NCBI GenBank assembly: GCA_905182155.1 | Contig: CAJJAX010000025.1 | Coordinates: forward strand, 1 to 44,884 | Direction of reading: 5' to 3' | DNA: 44,884 nt | Source: an uncultured Pseudomonadales bacterium | GTDB taxonomy: Bacteria > Pseudomonadota > Gammaproteobacteria > Pseudomonadales > Azotimanducaceae | Shown: positions 33,370 to 42,490 of the stretch, piece after piece | How the letters are laid out: the number at the start of each line of letters is the position of its first letter | Position numbering within the stretch: position 1 is the stretch's first letter | Translations under genes and position numbers: made by a program | Notes under the pieces: generated by a model | Told to the model about the DNA's origin: nothing | What the model saw: only the letters and a program-made list of their open reading frames with translations | The model's database searches: none

Positions 33370-35192
33370 TCAACGACCTTGATGAGCTGCCCCGAATCAG
33401 GCTCGCCCTGAGGATACAAGCCATTGATCACTCGGAGTTCGTCCTCGGCATAGTTGGGCAGGTCAGACTGCGCCGCTAGACTGGCCATGGTGGTGCCGGG
33501 GCTTGCTCGAACCACTTTTAGCCGCAGAGGTTTGGCCGTTTCAAAGTCGGCTTTTTTCATCCGCGCCAGGCTAAAGCCAATTTTGATGAACGCGGCGTCG
33601 TCTGCCAATTTCTTGAGATCGAATTGCCCGGAGCCCTGACCAACAAAGGCTAGACCCCGGCGTCGATCAAAAACCACGATCAATCGAATCGGCCGCTCCC
33701 CGAAGACGGTTTGCGCGCGATCCGCCGTTGCAATATAAGCCGGCATACCATCGATGGTGAGACCACGGCCCTCGACAACCTTAAAACCCAGCACTTCGTT
33801 AACCAGTATCTCGGGCGTTAAACCTTTTTTCAGCCGAACGGTACTGAGCTCGAACGCCGCGTGACCGGTTGCAGATTCAAACCGGACCCCACGCGGCACT
33901 TGGTTTTGGCGCCAGCCCTCAGGTAATGCCAGGGTAATGCCCAACCGCGCATGATAAAATCGGTTACCGCGGAGTATCCCGGTTGCCCGACTGGGTCCGT
34001 AATTTACGCCATCGAGCTGCTCGAGAAACTCATCACTTGCACGGTAATCCTTGGCGTCAACGTTCAAGGCGCGCGCTTTTTTGACGGCCCGATCATACCG
34101 TTCTGGGGTAGGCGGGTGGGACGTGACAAAACTTCGAAACAACGAGCTAGAACGCCCCTCAACTCTTGCTTGCTTAAACTCTACCGACTCCAAGGCTTTG
34201 AACATCGCCATCACCTGCACCACGCTTTCTGGCGAGTAGCCCGCTTTGGCCATAATCTCTGCACCAAAATTATCAGCCTCAAATTCCTGATTCTGGTCGT
34301 ACTGGGTAAACGCAAGATCGGTTGCGGTTCTCATTGACCGATTGATTTCGTTGCGGGAATAACTGCTCCCACCCAACACCATGGCCGTCGCAGACCCAAG
34401 CACCCCCTTTAAGAGCTCTCGACGCTTGCGGCGTTTGTCGTGGGATTTCAACACATGCATGATTTCATGACCCAGGACCGCAGCAAGTTCCGCTTCCGAG
34501 TTAAGGTGCATCATCAGGCCCGTACTAATGAAAATGTTGCCGCAGGCATTGGTCGCTGCTTGGATTTGCGGCGTTTCAAGGACCTCAAAGGAAAAGACTT
34601 GATCCCCCGCCTCAGCGACCGCCACTAAGCGCTGACCCACCCGACGCACATAGTCTTGTAAAGGCGCATTTTTGGTCACGCCGACGGCCCGCATGGCCGC
34701 ATTCGCCATCTGACACTCTTGCTGTTTTCGCGCTGCACTTTTTGACAGCTTCGCATCTGGCGCGGGCTCGATGGACGCATCCGAATCGGGCACTGCACGC
34801 TCACCATCAGCACTTTCGCGCCCCATGCCTTGGTTATCCGCGTCTTCATTGCTCAGGCGCTCATTGGCCGCATCAAGCGCGCCGTCACCGACCGCGCCTG
34901 CAACCGGCCTTTCGGTCATCATCCGCTCAGCACGAGGGGGTTCGCCTCCCTTACCTTTCGAATTGACGGTTTCAACGCTATCGTTTGAACGACTCGCGTT
35001 ATCAGCGCTTTGGATACTGGATCCGTCGTCAAGCATCATCACGCCTGATTGACCCGATGGGCTTTCGGCCATGAGCGGACTCATTTCATTCGCAGCCAAA
35101 CGATTGAAACGGCCTACGGGTTCTTGGGCATGACTAAAACTCGGCTCAGCAAAGAGCAACCAAAACAATAAAATGGCTTTTTGTGTCAACAT
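33366..35192 (-). CDS. Periplasmic M48-family metallopeptidase
   Basis: The ATG at 35192 gives a 608-residue protein with a signal peptide (MLTQKAILLFWLLFAEPSFS, cleaved near HAQ). A long polar region with no clear structure (residues about 30-150) follows. The M48 domain has HEIMH (zinc ligands and catalytic Glu) and the third ligand in NQEFEADNFGAE. The C-terminal 200 residues include a mixed domain seen in BepA-like and TPR-free M48 relatives, ending with a LysM-like LRVINGLYPQGEP. It probably degrades misfolded envelope proteins. It is divergent from the TPR/TonB-C genes over 100 bp and convergent with the LLM gene. Confidence 0.88.
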   Translation of the reverse strand: MLTQKAILLFWLLFAEPSFSHAQEPVGRFNRLAANEMSPLMAESPSGQSGVMMLDDGSSIQSADNASRSNDSVETVNSKGKGGEPPRAERMMTERPVAGAVGDGALDAANERLSNEDADNQGMGRESADGERAVPDSDASIEPAPDAKLSKSAARKQQECQMANAAMRAVGVTKNAPLQDYVRRVGQRLVAVAEAGDQVFSFEVLETPQIQAATNACGNIFISTGLMMHLNSEAELAAVLGHEIMHVLKSHDKRRKRRELLKGVLGSATAMVLGGSSYSRNEINRSMRTATDLAFTQYDQNQEFEADNFGAEIMAKAGYSPESVVQVMAMFKALESVEFKQARVEGRSSSLFRSFVTSHPPTPERYDRAVKKARALNVDAKDYRASDEFLEQLDGVNYGPSRATGILRGNRFYHARLGITLALPEGWRQNQVPRGVRFESATGHAAFELSTVRLKKGLTPEILVNEVLGFKVVEGRGLTIDGMPAYIATADRAQTVFGERPIRLIVVFDRRRGLAFVGQGSGQFDLKKLADDAAFIKIGFSLARMKKADFETAKPLRLKVVRASPGTTMASLAAQSDLPNYAEDELRVINGLYPQGEPDSGQLIKVVD

Positions 35193-35294
35193 ATTGGCAT
35201 CCACTCTAGACCTTGACCTGCATTATTAAGCACCCAACCTGAAAATCAACTGAACGAATTGCACCACAACCACGTTTAAAACTAGACTGAGTTA

Positions 35295-36612
35295 ATGATC
35301 ACCATAAGGTTTCCGCGTCCTATGATCCACGTCCTATGGCTGCCGAGTGTTCAAAGTATCGTTACCGGGCTGGTTGGCGCTGCCTTCGGCCTTGCCTTGA
35401 GCCTAACTTTAACCCCAATCAATGTCGCCGCACAGACGGCGCAACCTAAAGCAAAAATCGCTTTCGCGTCAGATTTATCGCCAGAGGTTGAGCGTCTACA
35501 GACCGCCGCAACCGACGCCATGGCCAGTCAAAGCTGGACAGAGGCCGAAAACTTACTCCTGCAGGCGCAGCACGCCTTGCACCGTGAGCATGGCGTTGTT
35601 ACGCCTAAGCAAACTTTGATACTGGACCAATTGGCGACCACCCACATCCAGCAAGAGGATTACCGACAGGCGAATCAGTTCAAAGAATTCAATCATTTCC
35701 TGGGACAACGCAGTGACTCGATTGATGCGCAAGTCCGAGCTGAGATAGCGCTGGCACGTTGGTATCTTCATTCAGGGCAATTTGATGCGGCCCGGCGCTT
35801 GTTGAGCACATCGCTTAAAGCCGCCTTAGCGAGCGAGCCTTTTGTACCAGAACGGGCCTTACTTCGGTTAGACATTGAACTGTTTTCGGCGCAGTGCTGC
35901 CATAGTGATGATGCCATTGCCCTGTTGACCCGCGCTGAGGCAGAAGGCTTGCCAAATGATCTGATGGTGGAATTTGCCCAGAAGGTGAGTCACCTGCTCA
36001 CCCTCGATGACCGTCATGATCTGGCAGCCGTTTACTACGCCCGGCAAGACCCGATGGCGATGCAGGCGCCCCAATTAATTCCAGGTCTGCGCCGGTATAA
36101 CGACCTAGATCCGAATAAAATCGGTGACATGAGGCTCCGCCAAGAATTACGCCGTCGCAGACTGTTAGCGGGCGGTTATCCTGATGACGCGCTGTGGTCT
36201 GAAGTGCCAGAAACATTCACCGTCGCTTTAAACGAAGACTTTCTGCCTGTTGCCCAATCGCCCCAAGCCGATTTGGGCGGCTATACCAATAACTTTGAAC
36301 CCCTCATCGGCGCGCCCTTTCGGTTTAAACCTTGAGCAACTCAAACAAACGTTGCCAACCCGCTACCGAAATCTCAAACGCTTGCAAACCCTCGAGGTGC
36401 ACATGACGTTAGACATCACCGTGGCAGGCAAACCAAACAATATCCGGTTTGACGATCACTACCCTCGGCAAGTTCGGAATTTAATGAAGCAAGTCTTGAA
36501 GGAAGCTCGATTTACGCCCGCAATTCATAATGGCCAGGCTGTTGAGACCTTAAACCTGACCTTTGTCCAAAATTTCAAAGCCCGGGACACCCACCCGGCG
36601 ACGGATGTTTAA
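35295..36612 (+). CDS. Exported TPR-like / TonB C-terminal domain protein, frameshifted
   Basis: The first frame (35295-36335) has a signal peptide (ending near INVAAQ), then helical-repeat sequence (AENLLLQAQHALHREHG; AEIALARWYLHSGQFDAARRLL). It ends APFRFKP, but the next frame (to 36612) continues NLEQLKQTLPTRYR and a TonB C-terminal-like domain, LDITVAGKPNNIRFDD...FTPAIHNGQAV. One extra A in AAA at 36327-36329 accounts for the shift, so the joined protein has about 438 residues. It overlaps the start of the next, similar gene by one base (TAATG). No ExbB/ExbD or TonB-dependent receptor lies nearby, so classical energy coupling is doubtful. Confidence 0.7.
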
Positions 36613-38120
36613 TGATGATCCAGATTATTTTTACGCTTTTGCTCATCGGCCCAGCATTGGCCAACGCCAACTCGACGCCCATTCTTGACCTACTCTATAA
36701 CACGGACGATTTGGCGTTCTTATCGGCATCAGCCGCTGACAAGGATCATCAAACCATGCCAGTTCTCACTGACGCGCAAGCGCGAAGTCTTGCGGTTGAT
36801 CTGAACGACAGCCTAAGCGGTGATGGCGGCTCTGACCCAATCTATCTCGCAAAGCGCCTGGCGAATGTTGGCATGCTACAAACTTACGCGGGCGACCTGC
36901 CCGAAGGTGATCAATCCTTACGCGCCGCGCTTGCGAGGCTCAATCAAAGCCAGGGTTTATTCGATCCACAATTAACCCGATTGCTATCGGCCATTGGCAT
37001 CAATGCTTTTTTGCGCGAGGACTATGACACCGCCGAGGATCACTTCCGATGGAGCCAGAACATTCAGCACCGCAGCCACGGCTTGTTCGCCACCCAACAA
37101 ACCGCCAACCTCAATTGGCTCACGCGCATCTACCTCAACACGAATGAGTCTCAAGCGGCCGATATTGCGCAGCGGTACGTGCTGAGGATTGCCAAACAAG
37201 CCTTTCCGGCTGGTAGTGCTGAACTCAGCGAGATCAAAATCGGTATCGCATCTTATCTTGGCCAACGGGCCAAAACCATTTCACCCTTTGCCGAGGACTT
37301 AGACCGCCTACTCAGGCAAACCTTATATACCGATGCTTTAGAGCTACTCGATCAAGCGATCTTGGACATTACCGCGACCAAGGGGCGCTACGCGGTTGAA
37401 CTGATTGACGCGCTCGAAACCAAGGCGCGGATTCACAGTTGGCGAGGCCGCGACAGTCGGCCTCAAGAAGAAGCCTTGGAGAAAATCCTGGCGATTGTTG
37501 AGCAGCGTCCAGAGACCACACCCGCCGAACTGACGGATGCTTGGCTCGCCTTAGCCGATGGCTATATTTTAACCGGTAACAAAAAGGCCCTGCCGGCCTA
37601 TCGCGCGGCGTGGCAGGTCGTAAACCCCGCGCCGGCTGCCAAGGCGGTTGAAACCCCAGCAGCCGAGCGCCAAGCATCTGCTGACCTCGAACCTGCCAGC
37701 CAGCTAGACCCAGCTTCAACGGCCACCGAGCCCGTCTTGCTGTGGCCCGCCGCCTATCAGGCTATTTACTTTAATCGAGTGATCCCTGACGACGACGCGT
37801 CGCAGGCTGCCGAGTACGGGGTGGAATTACGTTTTACGGTTTCCAAACAAGGTCGACCCAAACGAATCACCGTATTGAACCGGAACGTGCCGAGCCGCGA
37901 GGTGCGTTGGACCCGCTCGATGGTGCTGGGTAGTCGATATCGACCTGCATTACGGGACGGCATCGCTGAGGAGGTCGAGATGACCGCGCGCCAGCCGTTC
38001 ATTCCTAGACCAGTAGCCGTAGCGCCGGCAGAACCAGCCGCCGAGCCGGACCCATCCCAAAAAGCGCCGGTCTCTGAAAATGCTGCCGCTGAAGCTGAGA
38101 AGACACCGCCATCCCCTTGA
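36612..38120 (+). CDS. Exported TPR-like / TonB-C-like protein
   Basis: The start overlaps the previous stop (TAATG at 36610-36614), suggesting coupled translation. The 502-residue protein has a signal peptide (about 19 residues, ending ALANANS), a helical-repeat region with LRAALARLNQSQGLFDPQL and YDTAEDHFRWSQNIQHRSHG, and a C-terminal TonB-C-like domain (GVELRFTVSKQGRPKRITV; SRYRPALRDG). The last 40 residues are Ala/Pro/Glu-rich. It has the same layout as the upstream gene, so they look like an old duplication. Likely periplasmic; role unknown. Confidence 0.72.
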   Translation: MMIQIIFTLLLIGPALANANSTPILDLLYNTDDLAFLSASAADKDHQTMPVLTDAQARSLAVDLNDSLSGDGGSDPIYLAKRLANVGMLQTYAGDLPEGDQSLRAALARLNQSQGLFDPQLTRLLSAIGINAFLREDYDTAEDHFRWSQNIQHRSHGLFATQQTANLNWLTRIYLNTNESQAADIAQRYVLRIAKQAFPAGSAELSEIKIGIASYLGQRAKTISPFAEDLDRLLRQTLYTDALELLDQAILDITATKGRYAVELIDALETKARIHSWRGRDSRPQEEALEKILAIVEQRPETTPAELTDAWLALADGYILTGNKKALPAYRAAWQVVNPAPAAKAVETPAAERQASADLEPASQLDPASTATEPVLLWPAAYQAIYFNRVIPDDDASQAAEYGVELRFTVSKQGRPKRITVLNRNVPSREVRWTRSMVLGSRYRPALRDGIAEEVEMTARQPFIPRPVAVAPAEPAAEPDPSQKAPVSENAAAEAEKTPPSP

Positions 38121-38196
38121 AATCTTTTGAGGGAATCTGACGACTCGCCACCGTTGTGACGCCCCGGAAGTTTTTGTGCGCTGTTGGTTTTTTGCC

Positions 38197-38332
38197 CTCT
38201 AGCAGTCTTTACGCTCTAGCAGTCTTTAACCTCTGGCAGTTTTTGCGCTCTGGCAGTTTTTGCGCTCTGGCAGTTTTTGCGCTCTGGCAGTTTTTGCGCT
38301 CTGGCAGTTTTTGCGCTCTGGCAGTTCTTTAT
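38197..38332. repeat. Eight tandem copies of a 17-bp unit between convergent genes
   Basis: Units of CTCTGGCAGTTTTTGCG begin at 38197, 38214, 38231, 38248, 38265, 38282, 38299 and 38316. Five central copies are identical; the first two and the last are degenerate. There are no spacers. The array fills most of the spacer between two convergent stops and reaches into the last codons of the minus-strand lipoprotein gene at 38329. Confidence 0.92.
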
Positions 38333-39024
38333 TTGCCGGTAATAAACACGCGCAGCTGCGCGGCAAGCCCTTTGCAAGCCGCGTTACCGGGCCTGGCCAG
38401 GATCGGAATGGGCAGCACCAGTCCAGCCAAGTAACTGGTGCCATTGGCGTCTGCACTGATCTGTCCTGACGCCGTCAGATTCTTTAAATCCCAAATAGAG
38501 GCCTCATAAGAGGCATCTTGTTCCCAATAGCTCATGCCAAAGCAGCCGCCGCCAAACGTACTTAAGGCACAACTCATCGACCCCCCTTTGTCGATCGTCA
38601 CCGTGTCCCCTTCGATCCAAGCCAAATAGCGAATGCTCGACTTGTCAATTTGGGCTTGAACCCCAGCTTCGGCGAATAGGCGCCCAAGGTCATTGGCATT
38701 GGTCGGCGCCGTTCGAGCTTCAAACCAAGGATACAGATCATCTTTAAACTGCTCCTCTGAGACCAATCGAATGGGATTACTGCCCTGACTCAAGATATCT
38801 GCCAGACAATCGGTAAAACTTTCTTCAGTTTCTCGATCGTTATAGGTTGCGCGCCCGAGGATCACCATCGCCTCGCCAGCGCCGAGCACGGAATTGCTTT
38901 GACGGGATTGTTCAACCCGAGTCGTTGCGCAACTGGCGAGGAGCAACAGGACTAAGGCCATTGCAATCCGCCGAAGACCAGCACTGAGCGCCCTCATTGA
39001 GCCCAAAACGCGTTTGCAGTTCAT
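38329..39024 (-). CDS. Lipoprotein of unknown function
   Basis: The start is placed at the ATG at 39024 (MNCKRVLGS); an inner ATG at 38997 is also possible, and the frame is open further upstream into the neighbouring gene. Sequence ALVLLLLASCATTR has a clear lipobox (LASC), so the mature protein is lipid-anchored. The mature 200 residues include GRATYNDRETEESFTDCLAD, Cys pairs in MSCALSTFGGGCFGMSYW and a C-terminal ARPGNAACKG. Similar proteins occur in proteobacteria without assigned role. It follows the next lipoprotein gene on the same strand after 76 bp. Confidence 0.75.
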   Translation of the reverse strand: MNCKRVLGSMRALSAGLRRIAMALVLLLLASCATTRVEQSRQSNSVLGAGEAMVILGRATYNDRETEESFTDCLADILSQGSNPIRLVSEEQFKDDLYPWFEARTAPTNANDLGRLFAEAGVQAQIDKSSIRYLAWIEGDTVTIDKGGSMSCALSTFGGGCFGMSYWEQDASYEASIWDLKNLTASGQISADANGTSYLAGLVLPIPILARPGNAACKGLAAQLRVFITGK

Positions 39025-39100
39025 TCTCAAGCAAACAACCTTTTTAGGCGCCTGCGGCGCATACTGCAAAACGGGTCTCAATTCAGGCCCGGTCCCAGTG

Positions 39101-39787
39101 TCACATAATAGGTTTTGGATCATTATTCCGTCCAATTGAATCCAACCAAGTCACAACGTTCTCCTGCTTTGACCAATCCAGCGCGACCCGCGCGCCGGCA
39201 TCCCGAATCGCGTCTACCGACGCCGCGTTGAGCGCATCGGTTGCTTGAAACCCACCGCCCTCATTTTTGCCATACCCAACGACCACCCAGGTATCCCGCA
39301 CCGCACCGCCAGCATCCATCAGTTCAAGCTGATACTTTGTCGAGGCTGAGAAAAACTTTAGTCCCGACAGTTCAGGCGGCAGGAAGGCGTATTCAAGAAG
39401 CGTTATCCGCAAATATCCATCGGGACAGCCTAAACCCGGCGCATTTGGCGCATCAATCTGCTCACAGACCGGGAGACTTACTCGTTGAACCCGTTGAAAC
39501 ACCGTATCAAATAAGGTGGTAAAAAAAGCATCCTGAAGTGCACCCAACCCAACGGTCCAATCGCCACCGCCTCTGGGCAGTTTTTCACGATAGATATACG
39601 TACTAAACTCAGCCGGCACGATCAGCCCGATCGAGACCGGGAACGGCTCGATCAAGGGTGTTGGGATCCGACCCGTGACGGTCAGAGTATGGGTGCAACT
39701 AGCAAGCAAGGTGCAGAGCGCACTCAAAAGGATTGGCCTTAAAAGCCATTGAGGCCGCGCCCATTTTAATCGATCAGTTTTTGTCAT
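39101..39787 (-). CDS. Lipoprotein of unknown function
   Basis: The ATG at 39787 follows AAGGCGGG. The signal sequence has ILLSALCTLLASCTHT with lipobox LASC. The 228-residue protein has FPVSIGLIVPAEFSTYIYREK and FFTTLFDTVFQRVQRV, and later VDAIRDAGARVALDW, a layout like the small transport-auxiliary or DUF4136-type lipoproteins, but I cannot name the family. It is the first of two lipoprotein genes on the minus strand, diverging from the four-gene cluster that begins at 40109. The shared spacer is 320 bp. Confidence 0.72.
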   Translation of the reverse strand: MTKTDRLKWARPQWLLRPILLSALCTLLASCTHTLTVTGRIPTPLIEPFPVSIGLIVPAEFSTYIYREKLPRGGGDWTVGLGALQDAFFTTLFDTVFQRVQRVSLPVCEQIDAPNAPGLGCPDGYLRITLLEYAFLPPELSGLKFFSASTKYQLELMDAGGAVRDTWVVVGYGKNEGGGFQATDALNAASVDAIRDAGARVALDWSKQENVVTWLDSIGRNNDPKPIM

Positions 39788-40108
39788 ATCCGTTATCACC
39801 CGCCTTCGGGCACCATCAGCCGCCATTCTTTTGCACCATCATTTGGCCCAAGTCCAGCCCCAAACCCTCAGGACGCTCACGGCCCCTCGGTTTGCTCACC
39901 CTTTGATCAACAATTTAGAGAGCCCTGCAGCACAAAGCAAACCAGCGTTTTTCCAAAAGTATTCCCCAAAAGCTCGCGAGTCACGAAAACGATCGCCAAA
40001 GCCCGACAAAACCATGCAATGACTGATCCAAAGATACGACAATCATCGTAATTCAGCTTAAATTCAGCTTTAATTTAGCACAATCAAATTTTATTCATGG
40101 AGCCCAGC
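39788..40108. other. Divergent spacer of 320 bp between two lipoprotein genes
   Basis: No gene is supported here. The last 60 bp before 40109 carry an 11-bp tandem repeat (40050-40082) and are AT-rich, which fits a promoter or operator for the rightward cluster. The rest is of ordinary composition. A 63-codon frame at 39831-40022 has no ribosome site or recognisable sequence and is not called. Confidence 0.5.
40050..40082. promoter_or_regulatory. Three 11-bp direct repeats upstream of the lipoprotein cluster
   Basis: AATTCAGCTTA, AATTCAGCTTT and AATTTAGCACA follow each other at 11-bp steps, about one helical turn. They end 26 bp before the start codon, where a promoter should lie. Such spacing is common for protein-binding direct repeats, so an operator is possible, but the third copy is weak and AT-rich sequence can repeat by chance. 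Confidence 0.4.
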
Positions 40109-41698
40109 ATGCGCCTTGCGTTACTGACCCTCATTGGCCTTAGCTTAATCAGCGGCTGCCAATCGCCCAGTACGTCATCACCCCCCCCCATGCCACCCAG
40201 TTCATCCTCACCAAGTGCTTCGTCACCAAGCGCACCGAGTATGCCGAGCCCGTCCTCCTCCAGCGGCCAACCCAGCATGCCAAGCCCGTCCTCCTCCAGC
40301 GGCCAACCCAGCATGCCAAGCCCGTCCTCCTCCAGCGGCCAACCCAGCATGCCAAGCCCGTCCTCCTCCAGCGGCCAACCCAGCATGCCAAGCCCGTCGT
40401 CTGCTAGCGACCAACCGAGCATGCCGAGCGCGTCGTCTGCCAGCGACAAGAGCGCTTCACCGCCGGGCAGCGAATCGAGTCCCACGGGCACTCAAGGTGA
40501 TGACGGTGCCCCAACACAAGATCAGGCCGGTGCAGCCGGTAAAAAGTTAGCGCAGGTTGGTAAGGCCTTATCCAGCGCCAGCGCCACAACCGCTGCCGCA
40601 TCAGGATCCAGTGCCGACGATACAGCCGCATCATCAGGCGCGTCAGCTGAACCCTGGGATCCCCTGTTACCGGAACCTTTAGACGATGCCAATACCGATG
40701 GCGACCGGTTTGACGAAGCGAATGCGGCAGCAATGACCGAAAACCCTGAAGGCGACGACGCCAGCGAAAGCGATTCTGGCGACACGGCCGAAAGCGACAC
40801 TCAGGGCACGCCAGAAGCCAGCCAAGAAACCTCGATCGAGAATCCTCAAACTGCAATGGGTGGCGCGCAATCGTCCTCTGCAGCCGAAACAGGAGCAGAC
40901 CCCGGCTCAGCTGGGGCAATGAGCGCGCCAGAAGCCGGCGACCGCTCCGATGACCTGCAAGCGCTCAATGAAGCACTCAGCAATGCCGGCATCGCCCTCA
41001 CCACAGCAGGCGAACTGCTCAGTCAAAACGCTGGCAACGACACCACCGACGGCGAAGTCGATTCGGCACTCAGCCAGGCCAGCGTTGCGATCTTGATCCT
41101 CGAGCAACAACTCAACCAAGCTGAAACCAGTGGTGCGGCCGCCAATGACCGCATCGGTGAAGCCGCCCGGCTGGTTATTTTAGCCAACGCAGCCCTCGCT
41201 GAAGCGACCCTTGCGACGGATGGTGCTATGCCGATACCGAGCGGCACAGGAACGGTCACGCAAACGGGTGAGGATCAGCGCATCGCTGAACTCGATGCTG
41301 AGCTTGACCGCTCCATTGTTATCTTTGAGGCCGATATCCAGGACGCCCGCAATGCTGTGGCCGCTGAATTGTCCGGCAGTAACACTGAGGTGGCCGGCGG
41401 CCCCTCAATGGTCGATCTGGCCGAAGGCCTGGCCCAAAGTGATGCGGGTAATCTTGCTGAGTCCGTCGATGACGCGTCGGGTGAGGCGAGCGCCGAGACC
41501 TCGGCGCCCCAGGGTCGAGCGCCGGGCGAAACCCGCCAACAGGCCGCAGGCCCAGCGCCCATTCCTGAAGATATCCCCAGCCCTCAAGGCGATGACATTG
41601 TTGCCAAACAGTTACGGGAGGCCGCCGCAGCGGAACAAGACCCAGCTCTGCGAGAAAAACTCTGGGACGAATATAAACGGTATAAGCAAGGACTCTAA
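40109..41698 (+). CDS. Ser/Pro-repeat lipoprotein
   Basis: The ATG at 40109 is preceded by GGAG at good spacing, so it is preferred to the ATG at 40097. The signal peptide MRLALLTLIGLSLISGC has the lipobox ISGC. The mature 510 residues begin with a Pro/Ser linker containing six 12-residue repeats (MPSPSSSSGQPS; 36-bp DNA units from 40241 to 40456). Acidic, Ala/Ser-rich sequence follows, then a helical region (about residues 290-440, NEALSNAGIALTTAGELLSQ) and a charged end, LWDEYKRYKQGL. Likely a surface or periplasmic anchor with an extended spacer. It heads a cluster of four plus-strand genes. Confidence 0.82.
   Translation: MRLALLTLIGLSLISGCQSPSTSSPPPMPPSSSSPSASSPSAPSMPSPSSSSGQPSMPSPSSSSGQPSMPSPSSSSGQPSMPSPSSSSGQPSMPSPSSASDQPSMPSASSASDKSASPPGSESSPTGTQGDDGAPTQDQAGAAGKKLAQVGKALSSASATTAAASGSSADDTAASSGASAEPWDPLLPEPLDDANTDGDRFDEANAAAMTENPEGDDASESDSGDTAESDTQGTPEASQETSIENPQTAMGGAQSSSAAETGADPGSAGAMSAPEAGDRSDDLQALNEALSNAGIALTTAGELLSQNAGNDTTDGEVDSALSQASVAILILEQQLNQAETSGAAANDRIGEAARLVILANAALAEATLATDGAMPIPSGTGTVTQTGEDQRIAELDAELDRSIVIFEADIQDARNAVAAELSGSNTEVAGGPSMVDLAEGLAQSDAGNLAESVDDASGEASAETSAPQGRAPGETRQQAAGPAPIPEDIPSPQGDDIVAKQLREAAAAEQDPALREKLWDEYKRYKQGL
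40241..40456 (+). repeat. Six in-frame 36-bp repeats in the lipoprotein gene
   Basis: Units start at 40241, 40277, 40313, 40349, 40385 and 40421. The second to fourth are identical or nearly so and the last two have drifted (SASDQPS and SASDKSA). Each encodes 12 residues, so gain or loss of a unit keeps the frame. The copy number may vary between strains. Confidence 0.9.
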
Positions 41699-41701
41699 AC
41701 T

Positions 41702-42490
41702 GTGACCCAATCCAACGCCCAACGCGCCGCCGGTGCCTTCGCCCAGTTCTTGCTGATGACGGCCTTGCTAACGCTTGCGGGTTGCGCCACAACCCAGGTG
41801 ATTACGGCCAACTCAAAACCGCCGATCCAACTTCAGACCATGATCTTCGACGCGGAACGCGTGGATATCATGATCTTGCCCTTTGCGCCCAACTTGGAAA
41901 CGCTGCCCTCGTCTGGCAGTGACGATATCCCAGTATCGGCTGAGGTGCGCCGAGCCGAGTCGCGCTACCTTGCCTTCCATCTGAAAGATACCTTGGAGCG
42001 AACGGGAAACTGGGGGATTGTCCGCGTCGTGCCCAGCGCAGCACGTCATCACCCGTTGCTGGTTTCCGGCAAAATTCTGGCGTCCGACGGAGAACGCTTA
42101 GCCGTTTCAGTCACGGCAACCGATGCCAGCGGACGCGTATGGCTCACACAAACCTATGAAGACAACGCCAGCAAGTACGCCTACCAATCAATCAAAGAAG
42201 ACCCCTTCCAAGACCTCTATAACAACATTGCCAACGATTTGGTGGCGCAATATCAAACGCGGTCTGCCAATGAGATCAACGCGGTCAAACAAATTGCCCA
42301 ACTTTCTTTTGCCGCGGACCTCGCGCCAGACGCTTTTGCGCGCTATCTCACCAAAAACCGAGACGGCACGACTTCCGTGACCCAAGTACCGGCTGACAGC
42401 GATACTATCCTGCAGCGCGTTGCTAAAATTCGGGTGCAAGATGATCTGCTCGTGGATACCTTGGATGATTACTACTTTAAGTTTTTATGA
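41702..42490 (+). CDS. Lipoprotein of unknown function
   Basis: The GTG at 41702 follows AAGGA at eleven bases and lies three bases after the previous stop. The 262-residue protein has a lipoprotein signal (LLMTALLTLAGCATT, lipobox LAGC). The mature part has beta-rich sequence IMILPFAPNLETL, SRYLAFHLKDTLERTGNWG, VSVTATDASGRVWLTQTYED and ends VQDDLLVDTLDDYYFKFL. The TGA stop overlaps the ATG of the next gene (ATGA). In this type of protein I would expect the next 146 residues as its C-terminal part, so this may be one gene split by one base in TTTTT at 42481-42486. Confidence 0.75.
   Translation: MTQSNAQRAAGAFAQFLLMTALLTLAGCATTQVITANSKPPIQLQTMIFDAERVDIMILPFAPNLETLPSSGSDDIPVSAEVRRAESRYLAFHLKDTLERTGNWGIVRVVPSAARHHPLLVSGKILASDGERLAVSVTATDASGRVWLTQTYEDNASKYAYQSIKEDPFQDLYNNIANDLVAQYQTRSANEINAVKQIAQLSFAADLAPDAFARYLTKNRDGTTSVTQVPADSDTILQRVAKIRVQDDLLVDTLDDYYFKFL

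Noticed and set aside
40149..40414. Minus-strand frames rich in Trp/Arg/Gly repeats
   Set aside because: They are the complement of the in-frame 36-bp repeats of the lipoprotein gene.
42480..42490. Programmed -1 frameshift at GTTTTTA
   Set aside because: The first base of the heptamer is G rather than T, so it does not fit the usual X XXY YYZ rule; coupled start or a base error is more likely.
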